5,070 bases of DNA, from positions 1 to 5,070 of the forward strand of contig JADMIN010000253.1 in the NCBI GenBank assembly GCA_015478575.1. The letters are read 5' to 3'. This DNA comes from Ktedonobacterales bacterium. GTDB lineage: Bacteria; Chloroflexota; Ktedonobacteria; Ktedonobacterales; JADMIN01. Under the pieces are notes generated by a model. The model ran no database searches. It was given only the letters and a program-made list of their open reading frames with translations, and was not told the origin of the DNA. The translations under genes were made by a program, and so were the position numbers. Below are positions 1 through 4,014 of the stretch, one piece after another; within the stretch, counting starts at the first letter, position 1; each line of letters opens with the position of its first letter.

Positions 1-47
1 AACGTAGCCACACGCGTTGCCGCCCGACCGCGCAAAGGAGCGAGCGG

Positions 48-473
48 ATGAAGATTGGAAGCATGTGCCTGAATTGGAAGGTCGTCGCCGCGTTGGCCGC
101 TGTCGGGGTCGGCATCTGGCTGGTGGCGCCGGGTGTGTTTGGGGTGGCACTACCGCTGCTCTTCCTCGCGATCTGCCCGCTCTCGATGCTGCTCATGATG
201 CGCGGTATGGGCAGCATGGGCAACATGGGCAACATGGGCGGCACGAGCACTATGGGCGGCACAGAGGCTCCGGCCAGCCTCCCGCTCGTCTCCTCGCGCG
301 AGGAGCGGCTCGCTGACCTGCGCGGCCAACTGGCGCGCATCCAAGCGGAGCAAGATGTCCTCGCCCGCGAGATCGCCACGCTGGGGCGGGCGGAAGCGCC
401 GTTCACCCAGAAGCCCGCGGCGCGTGTCCAAGCGGCGGGCGAGCCGGTCCCAGGTGGCGTATCGGGCGCGTAA
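48..473 (+). CDS. Small DUF2933-like membrane protein with Met-Gly repeat and C-terminal helix
   Basis: A 141-residue protein of unknown function. The ATG at 48 is preceded by AAAGGAG (34-40) at 7-nt spacing, which fixes the start. Residues 11-28 and 31-51 are hydrophobic and probably form two membrane spans. The second span contains Cys43-Pro44 and ends in Met50-Met51-Arg-Gly-Met, a pattern that resembles the small DUF2933 proteins (LLxxCPLMxxxMxxG); family assignment is by eye. It runs into a Met-Gly-Ser/Asn stretch (54-70). After a linker, residues 84-112 (EERLADLRGQLARIQAEQ...) have heptad-like Leu/Ile spacing and should form an amphipathic or coiled-coil helix. DUF2933 genes are often found near copper/heavy-metal genes, and Met/Cys-rich segments can bind Cu(I); a metal role here is only inference. 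The next gene, 31 bp downstream, encodes a protein of the same layout, so the pair is probably co-transcribed. Confidence 0.8.
   Translation: MKIGSMCLNWKVVAALAAVGVGIWLVAPGVFGVALPLLFLAICPLSMLLMMRGMGSMGNMGNMGGTSTMGGTEAPASLPLVSSREERLADLRGQLARIQAEQDVLAREIATLGRAEAPFTQKPAARVQAAGEPVPGGVSGA
207..242 (+). repeat. 9-bp tandem repeat encoding Met-Gly-(Ser/Asn/Gly)
   Basis: ATGGGC recurs at 207, 216, 225 and 234 with exact 9-bp period, encoding MGS-MGN-MGN-MGG; an offset fifth ATGGGC lies at 252. The unit is a multiple of three, so copy-number change would keep the reading frame. It lies directly after the second predicted membrane segment of the encoded protein, giving a Met-rich flexible tail that could be a metal-binding or simple linker segment. 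Confidence 0.85.
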
Positions 474-504
474 GCGCCCACGCACAAGCACAGGAGAACG
501 CACA

Positions 505-828
505 ATGCCCTACTATTTATTTCTGCTGGCGTGCCCGATTGGCATGGGCCTCATGATGTGGTTTATGATGCGCGGAATGAAAGGTGGCGCGAACCGCCCA
601 ACGGTGGATGCGCGGCCCACCGAAGCGAGGCGGCCCCAGGCAGTGCCGCTGCCATCTAGCGCATCCGACGCACCCAGCGCGGCGCCAGTCGCCGCCGCGG
701 CCCTCACTCATGACGAGCGCCTGTCGGAGTTGCGGGCGCGCCTCGAGACCCTGCGTGAACAACAGGCCACCGCCGCGAGCGCGATAGCCGCGCTGGATGC
801 CGCGCCTGCCGACGCACCCCGGCCATAA
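505..828 (+). CDS. Small DUF2933-like membrane protein, paralogue of the upstream gene
   Basis: A 107-residue protein. The frame stays open further upstream (ATG at 355), but that extension overlaps the preceding gene, is Arg/Ser-rich and has no matching Shine-Dalgarno. AGGAG at 492-496, 8 nt before the ATG at 505, decides this start. Residues 3-22 form one hydrophobic, Met-rich membrane segment with Cys10-Pro11, followed by Met21-Met22-Arg-Gly-Met-Lys-Gly-Gly. A Pro/Ala-rich linker (30-66) follows, then a helix with Leu spacing (about 68-98, DERLSELRARLETLREQQ). The order Cys-Pro membrane helix, MMRGM, linker, D/E-E-R-L helix matches the upstream gene, which has one extra N-terminal membrane span. 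Assignment to a DUF2933-like family is tentative; function is unknown. A hairpin 58 bp past the stop may end the two-gene transcript. Confidence 0.78.
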   Translation: MPYYLFLLACPIGMGLMMWFMMRGMKGGANRPTVDARPTEARRPQAVPLPSSASDAPSAAPVAAAALTHDERLSELRARLETLREQQATAASAIAALDAAPADAPRP

Positions 829-886
829 GGCTCTCGGCTGCCGTGCCATGCCGCGTGATGCTATATCGTGCTCGCTAGCTATTTCG

Positions 887-912
887 TCCGTCGGCGGGCA
901 CCCGCCGACGGA
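887..912. terminator. Perfect 12-bp inverted repeat, possible terminator without T-tract
   Basis: TCCGTCGGCGGG (887-898) and its exact reverse complement (901-912) are separated by only CA, giving a GC-rich stem of about 11 bp with a tight four-base loop. It starts 58 bp after the stop of the second small gene, the right place to end that transcript. Neither strand has a T-run after the stem, so classical intrinsic termination is not demonstrated; an mRNA 3'-end stabiliser or a protein-binding palindrome are alternatives. Confidence 0.5.
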
Positions 913-1005
913 TCCATCTCTGGGGCAAAGGCGCGCGGAGTCCCAGGCATACGCCCATGCGTAGCCCCATCAGACGCCCACTGCCCCCCTCTAGCCATCA
1001 TCACA

Positions 1006-1011
1006 TATAAT
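1006..1011 (+). promoter_or_regulatory. Consensus -10 box (TATAAT) for the DUF3105-led gene unit
   Basis: TATAAT matches the sigma-70 type -10 consensus exactly within GC-rich DNA, 132 bp before the DUF3105 ATG. Positions 982-989, where a -35 box should sit, read TGCCCCCC and do not resemble TTGACA, and there is no TGn extension. If real, the promoter probably needs an activator or another sigma-factor contact. Transcription would start near 1018, giving a leader of about 125 nt. Confidence 0.5.
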
Positions 1012-1037
1012 GGTCCTAACGCTAATGGGCCTAACGC
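1008..1037. repeat. Two tandem 15-bp direct repeats overlapping the -10 box
   Basis: TAATGGTCCTAACGC (1008-1022) is followed immediately by TAATGGGCCTAACGC (1023-1037), differing at one base. The first copy begins inside TATAAT and the pair runs across the expected transcription start. The placement suits operator sites for a repressor that binds in direct-repeat register. The binding protein is unknown and no regulator gene is present in this window. Confidence 0.6.
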
Positions 1038-1060
1038 GCCGCCGTGAGCGTTCCTTCCTG

Positions 1061-1080
1061 GCCGCTCCGCTGGAGGTGGC
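1061..1080 (+). promoter_or_regulatory. Small leader hairpin upstream of the DUF3105 gene
   Basis: GCC (1061-1063) pairs with GGC (1078-1080), and CTCC (1065-1068) pairs with GGAG (1072-1075) around a GCT loop, with a small internal loop between the two helices. It lies in the presumed untranslated leader. It resembles no riboswitch class I recognise and may be incidental in GC-rich DNA. Confidence 0.25.
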
Positions 1081-1143
1081 GTAGGATAGCCAGCGTTATT
1101 CGCCAGCCCATTTTCAGCCACTACCCAGACAAGTGAGGATGAC

Positions 1144-1866
1144 ATGCCGCAGACGCGAGGGACCACGACGCGAGGGACCACGACGCGAGGAACCACGACG
1201 CGAGGAACCACGACGCAAAAGACCCAACGGAGAGAGTCGCAGCGAGAGACGCGCCATGAGCAACTGCTGCGGCGCCAGGCGGAGCGTCGGCGCCAGGTCG
1301 CGCTCGAACGCCGCAATCAGCGCATCAAGAAGATCGGCCTGTGGGGCGGCGGCTTCCTAGGCGTGGTGTTGGTCATCTTCCTCATCGCGCGAGCGATCAC
1401 GAGTGGTGGCGGCAGCACCACTGTTGGCAACATTTCTGGTGTGGCAACGTACAAGGTGGTAGCGGGGCATAAGAACGGGAGCATCACGTACGCGCAGGTG
1501 CCGCCGGTGGGGGGCGACCATAATCCCTCCGTGCTCAACTGCGGCATCTACAACGCGCAAGTGCCCAACGAGAACGCGGTCCACGCGCTGGAGCATGGTG
1601 CGGTCTGGATCACCTACCAGCCCAATCTCGCCAGCGCGTCGGTCAACCAACTCGTCAACCTCGTCAAGGGGCAAGATCACGGGCTGCTCTCGCCCTATCC
1701 CGGTCTGCCGGCGCCGGTGGTCGCCTCGGCGTGGGGGGTCCAGCTCAAGGTACAGAGTGCCACGGACGCGCGCCTGAAGCAGTTCTTGACCAAGTATGAG
1801 CAGGGACCGCAGACACCAGAACTGGGCGCGGGGTGCAGCGGCGGCGTGGGCGCCCCTACCGCCTAG
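1144..1866 (+). CDS. DUF3105 family membrane-anchored protein with N-terminal TRGTT repeats
   Basis: A 240-residue protein; the biochemical role of DUF3105 is not known to me. GAGGA (1135-1139) precedes the ATG, with rather short 4-nt spacing. In order: a Thr/Arg/Gly tandem repeat (4-23), a strongly basic helical stretch (about 27-63), one membrane span (about 65-83), a short Gly/Ser linker, then the DUF3105 domain (about 98-225). Family hallmarks visible are TYAQVPPVGGDH (115-126), NCGIY (132-136), ENAVHALEHGAVWITYQP (143-160) and the SPYPGLPAPVVASAWG segment (183-198). The Arg/Lys-rich N-terminus followed by one span predicts the DUF3105 domain faces outside (positive-inside rule). His147 and His151 form an HxxxH pair with Glu150 between them; His126 and His179 lie nearby. 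Cys133 and Cys231 are the only cysteines and could pair in a disulfide. It heads the four-gene unit, 65 bp before the TlpA-like gene, whose product would act in the same compartment. Confidence 0.9.
   Translation: MPQTRGTTTRGTTTRGTTTRGTTTQKTQRRESQRETRHEQLLRRQAERRRQVALERRNQRIKKIGLWGGGFLGVVLVIFLIARAITSGGGSTTVGNISGVATYKVVAGHKNGSITYAQVPPVGGDHNPSVLNCGIYNAQVPNENAVHALEHGAVWITYQPNLASASVNQLVNLVKGQDHGLLSPYPGLPAPVVASAWGVQLKVQSATDARLKQFLTKYEQGPQTPELGAGCSGGVGAPTA
1153..1212 (+). repeat. Four 15-bp tandem repeats encoding TRGTT
   Basis: Four back-to-back copies of ACGCGAGGRACCACG begin at 1153, 1168, 1183 and 1198; copies 1-2 have G and copies 3-4 have A at the ninth base. A decayed fifth unit (1213-1227, TQKTQ) follows. 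The array is in frame and starts three codons after the ATG, encoding a cytoplasmic-side, basic Thr-rich tail. Near-identity of copies implies recent expansion, and copy number may differ between strains. Confidence 0.92.
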
Positions 1867-1901
1867 GCGGCGCGCCGCCTCAACCTCGCATCGGGGCGAG
1901 G
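1865..1901 (+). other. Palindrome over the DUF3105 stop plus a small hairpin
   Basis: AGGCGGCGCGCCGCCT (1865-1880) is a perfect 16-bp palindrome overlapping the TAG stop. CCTCGC (1884-1889) and GCGAGG (1896-1901) form a 6-bp stem with a 6-nt loop. No T-tract follows, so this is not a convincing terminator. The structures could modulate read-through or mRNA processing between the DUF3105 and TlpA-like genes, or be a chance product of high GC. Confidence 0.3.
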
Positions 1902-1931
1902 GAGAGCGGCGATACTAGAGGAGAGTGACGC

Positions 1932-2543
1932 ATGGAGCCTATGCGCGCGCGGATGCGCTCCTGGCGACCTCTCAGTTGGAGAGGCCTCATCACCGGGGCG
2001 CTCACCCTCCTGCTGGTCGTGGTCTCGCTCGTCACACTGGTGGGGCGGCTCCAAGCGGCGAATCGCGCGCTCGGCCGCATCTCCAGCGCGCCCTTTGGTA
2101 GCGTCGTCGGTCGGCCCGCGCCCGACTTCACGCTGAATACCTGGGCTTGGTGGGATGGCGCCTCTCGCCAGGCAGATCAAACGAGGCGTCTAGCCGCGCT
2201 CAAGGGCCATCCCATCGTGCTCAATTTCTGGGCATCCTGGTGTGACGCTTGCAAGCAGGAGGCGCCGACGCTCCAAGCGGCCTGGCAGCGGTACCAGCCG
2301 CGCGGCGTGGTCTTCCTGGGAGTGGCGACCGAGGATGTCGAGTCAGAGAGTCTGGCCTTCCTGCGCACCTATAAGATCACCTACTTCAACGGGGCCGATG
2401 TCACCGGTACCCTGACGGTGACGTATGCGGCGGCTAGTATTCCCTTGACGGTCTTCATTGATCGCCAGGGCAAGGTGACGGGCACGCACGCCGGTGTGAT
2501 TGATGCGGCCACGCTCGACCGCGCGATCCAACCACTGCTATGA
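1932..2543 (+). CDS. TlpA/ResA-like membrane-anchored thiol-disulfide oxidoreductase
   Basis: A 203-residue thioredoxin-fold protein expected to exchange thiols and disulfides on the outer face of the membrane. GAGGAG (1918-1923) lies 8 nt before the ATG. A basic N-terminus (MEPMRARMRSWR) precedes a membrane span (about 18-38) with no clear cleavage site, so it is probably a signal anchor. The AhpC/TSA-TlpA domain starts at GRPAPDFTL (60-68). The active site lies in FWASWCDACKQE (99-110), with Cys104 and Cys107. The typical following elements are present: VVFLGVATED (126-135), cis-proline Pro171 in SIPLTVFID, and a C-terminal helix. Length is normal for anchored TlpA/ResA/CcmG proteins. The CxxC dipeptide is Asp-Ala, where TlpA/ResA enzymes usually have Pro before the second Cys. 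No cytochrome c maturation genes are nearby, so a dedicated ResA/CcmG role is not supported. The neighbouring DUF3105 protein, with two Cys, is a possible partner (inference). Confidence 0.93.
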   Translation: MEPMRARMRSWRPLSWRGLITGALTLLLVVVSLVTLVGRLQAANRALGRISSAPFGSVVGRPAPDFTLNTWAWWDGASRQADQTRRLAALKGHPIVLNFWASWCDACKQEAPTLQAAWQRYQPRGVVFLGVATEDVESESLAFLRTYKITYFNGADVTGTLTVTYAAASIPLTVFIDRQGKVTGTHAGVIDAATLDRAIQPLL

Positions 2544-2552
2544 TTGATGCGG
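2497..2552 (+). repeat. 12-bp direct repeat at the end of the TlpA-like gene
   Basis: TGATTGATGCGG occurs at 2497-2508, inside the gene, and at 2541-2552, where its first three bases are the stop codon. The copies are 44 bp apart. They could reflect an old slippage event or be chance; no target-site or attachment-site context is visible. Confidence 0.45.
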
Positions 2553-2601
2553 TAGACTAAATGAGTACATGAGGCAGAGAGAACGCATGCAGACGCGGGC
2601 C

Positions 2602-2608
2602 AGGGAGG
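2602..2608 (+). promoter_or_regulatory. Ribosome-binding site that selects the DUF2085 start
   Basis: AGGGAGG sits 5 nt before the ATG at 2614. The earlier in-frame ATGs at 2569 and 2587 lack a comparable site, the best nearby being the weak GAGAGA before 2587. This favours the shorter protein. Confidence 0.7.
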
Positions 2609-2613
2609 ATGCG

Positions 2614-3210
2614 ATGAGCGGCACACAAGGGGTGAGTGGAGTGGGACAGGCGCAGCTCGCTGGCGGCGCGGCGCGGCGGGGGGTGGGCGCCTGGGGGAAG
2701 CGCGCGGCTGACCTCTTCGAGCGACGCTGGCTGTTGATCCTCAACGTTGTGCTCGGAAGCTTCATTGCCCTGGCCGCGCTGGTCCCGATCCTCTTCGCGC
2801 TGGGCTGGGCGGGTGTGGCAAGCCCCATCTTCCTGGCCTACCACTATGTCTGCGCCCAGATTCCCGCGCACAGCTACTTCCTGCTCGGCTATCAGATGGC
2901 CCTCTGCGCGCGCAATCTGGCGATCTATTCCTCGCTCTTCGTTGGGTCGTTGGCCTTCCGCCGAGTGCGGGACTGGCTGCCGCCGCTCGATTGGCGGCTG
3001 TGGGTCGTCACGATGGTGCCGATGGCGCTGGATGGCGGGACGCAACTCTTTGGCTGGCGCGAGAGCAACTGGGAGTTGCGCACCCTCACCGGCGCGATCT
3101 TCGGCCTGGGGGTCTGCTGGTTCCTGCTGCCGATGGTCCAGGACGCGGTGAATAGCGCCCGCCAGTCGTTTCAGCCGTCTCAGTCGGCGGCCACTCTTCA
3201 GGTAGGGTAG
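2614..3210 (+). CDS. DUF2085 family polytopic membrane protein
   Basis: A 198-residue membrane protein of unknown function when read from the ATG at 2614, chosen for its Shine-Dalgarno; an ATG at 2569 would add 15 polar residues. After a soluble Gly/Ala/Arg-rich N-terminus (1-37) there are about four hydrophobic segments (near 40-66, 92-115, 128-145 and 157-174). DUF2085 hallmarks are YHYVCAQIPAHSYFLLGYQM (76-95), LCARNLAIY (97-105), PMALDGGTQLFGWRESNWELR (136-156) and LTGAIFGLG (158-166). Compared with the usual CHQxPxRSF...CaRC form as I remember it, this protein keeps Cys80 and Cys98, has Ala where the His follows the first Cys, and Asn where the last Cys would be. Asp140, Gln144 and Arg156 are conserved-looking polar residues within or beside membrane spans, suggesting a transport or cofactor role, but none is established. 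It lies 70 bp after the TlpA-like gene and 54 bp before the methyltransferase. Confidence 0.88.
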   Translation: MSGTQGVSGVGQAQLAGGAARRGVGAWGKRAADLFERRWLLILNVVLGSFIALAALVPILFALGWAGVASPIFLAYHYVCAQIPAHSYFLLGYQMALCARNLAIYSSLFVGSLAFRRVRDWLPPLDWRLWVVTMVPMALDGGTQLFGWRESNWELRTLTGAIFGLGVCWFLLPMVQDAVNSARQSFQPSQSAATLQVG

Positions 3211-3264
3211 TCCCCTTGAGAAGGGCTGAGCGGTGGGCAGCACTTCAGGGCGAGGACGGCATTG

Positions 3265-3924
3265 ATGAGCGATACCTACTCCGCCCAACGCGCCCAGCGC
3301 TATGATCGCGTCTGGCGCACGTACACCGCGCGCACCCATGAGATGGTGCTCGCGCTGCTGGACTTCCCCGCGCTTGAGGACACGCGAGCGCGGCGGGGAG
3401 AGCCGGTGCGCCTGCTGGATATCGGCTGTGGGACGGGTCTGCTGTTGGCGAAGTTGCTCGACCGGCTGCCCCAGGCGGCGGCCACGGGTGTGGAGGCGAG
3501 CGACGCGATGCTGGCGCGGGCGCGGGTGACGCTGGCGGCGCACCCAGCGGTGCGCCTGGAGCGAGCCGCGCTCGGCCCCGGTGAGACGGCGGGGCTGCCT
3601 TTCGCCCCCGCGACCTTCGATCTGGTGACGTGTACCAGTGTGCTGCACTACCTCGCGGAACCGGTGGCCGCGCTGGCGGGCGTGCGGCGTCTGCTCGCCC
3701 CTGGTGGGCAGCTCGTGCTGCTCGACTACGCCCGACCCGGCCCTCGTCAGTTGCGTCTCGCGCTCGATCCGCTGCTACGGTGGGGGGATCCCGGCTACCG
3801 TCGCGCCTACACCCTGACGGAGGCGCGCGCGCTCTGCGCCCAGGCGGGGCTGCGCGTCGCGGCGGAGCGCACGCTCGCCTTCGCCCGGCTGTTCCACGTC
3901 TGGGCCGTGCGCGCCCTCGCCTGA
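3265..3924 (+). CDS. Class I SAM-dependent methyltransferase, substrate unknown
   Basis: A 219-residue cytoplasmic enzyme with a Methyltransf_11/UbiE-like Rossmann fold. The ATG at 3265 follows GAGGA (3252-3256) at 8 nt; a TTG at 3262 is a less likely start. Motif I, LLDIGCGTG (50-58), binds S-adenosylmethionine. GVEASDAML (75-83) supplies the acidic residue after strand beta2, here Glu77. LPFAPATFDLVTCTSVLHYL (111-130) is the beta4 region, and the VRRLLAPGGQLVLLDY block (140-155) is the usual post-motif. The C-terminal part (about 165-219) with AYTLTEARALCAQAGLRV is the typical cap of small-molecule or lipid methyltransferases in this superfamily. Nothing visible reveals the substrate. It is the last gene of the plus-strand unit, 90 bp from the convergent GlcF gene, and may be co-transcribed with the membrane-protein genes without sharing their role. 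Confidence 0.92.
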   Translation: MSDTYSAQRAQRYDRVWRTYTARTHEMVLALLDFPALEDTRARRGEPVRLLDIGCGTGLLLAKLLDRLPQAAATGVEASDAMLARARVTLAAHPAVRLERAALGPGETAGLPFAPATFDLVTCTSVLHYLAEPVAALAGVRRLLAPGGQLVLLDYARPGPRQLRLALDPLLRWGDPGYRRAYTLTEARALCAQAGLRVAAERTLAFARLFHVWAVRALA

Positions 3925-3940
3925 GCGGTGCTTGGTGCTC

Positions 3941-3958
3941 GCTGGAGCTTCGGCCAGC
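3941..3958. terminator. UUCG-capped hairpin between convergent genes, possible terminator
   Basis: GCTG (3941-3944) pairs with CAGC (3955-3958), and GC (3947-3948) pairs with GC (3953-3954) around a TTCG loop, with a two-base GA bulge. It lies 17 bp past the methyltransferase stop, in the 90-bp gap between converging genes. The stem is short and no T-run follows, so termination here is only a suggestion based on position and the stable loop type. Confidence 0.3.
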
Positions 3959-4014
3959 CAGGATGAGCCGCACCACGCATGGCGCGTTGCCACGCCGACC
4001 ACAACGGGCGAGCG

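Larger units (their letters stand above)
829..1143. other. 315-bp intergenic region with hairpin, promoter-like box and leader
   Basis: No convincing coding sequence was seen on either strand. The stretch holds a perfect inverted repeat at 887-912, a TATAAT box at 1006-1011, a 15-bp tandem direct repeat at 1008-1037, and a leader hairpin at 1061-1080 before the DUF3105 gene. It separates the two-gene paralogue unit from the four-gene unit. Parts of it (861-885 and 1001-1035) are more AT-rich than the surrounding genes, as expected of regulatory DNA. Confidence 0.7.

Noticed and set aside
1..47. End of an upstream gene (TAG at 5-7)
   Set aside because: Only a codon or two would be visible, so no frame can be supported.
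150..503. A minus-strand frame with repeated Ala-His-Val
   Set aside because: It is the antisense reading of the Met-Gly repeat within the first small gene.
355..504. N-terminal extension of the second small gene from an ATG at 355
   Set aside because: It would overlap the first gene, is Arg/Ser-rich and lacks a Shine-Dalgarno, whereas AGGAG sits properly before 505.
861..880. TATATC as a -10 box
   Set aside because: No -35-like hexamer lies at proper distance, and the terminator-like hairpin follows immediately.
1153..1212. CRISPR-like direct repeats
   Set aside because: Units are contiguous with no spacers and are an in-frame coding repeat.
879..1316. A 145-codon minus-strand frame with VVVPR repeats
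   Set aside because: The repeats are simply the antisense of the TRGTT-coding array; it crosses the promoter region and has no ribosome-binding site or family resemblance.
2544..2560. Possible internal promoter before the DUF2085 gene (TTGATG / TAGACT)
   Set aside because: The two hexamers are only 3 bp apart, far from the required spacing of about 17 bp.
3213..3225. CCCTT-GAG-AAGGG hairpin after the DUF2085 gene
   Set aside because: A 5-bp stem with a 3-nt loop and no T-run is too weak to call a terminator.
2557..3648. A 363-codon open frame on the minus strand
   Set aside because: It lies antisense to the well-supported DUF2085 and methyltransferase genes, is Arg/Gln/Pro-rich low-complexity and shows no domain motif. 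It is a GC-rich mirror frame.
3245..3976. A 243-codon minus-strand open frame
   Set aside because: It is antisense to the methyltransferase, with Arg/Ala/Pro-biased composition and no motifs.
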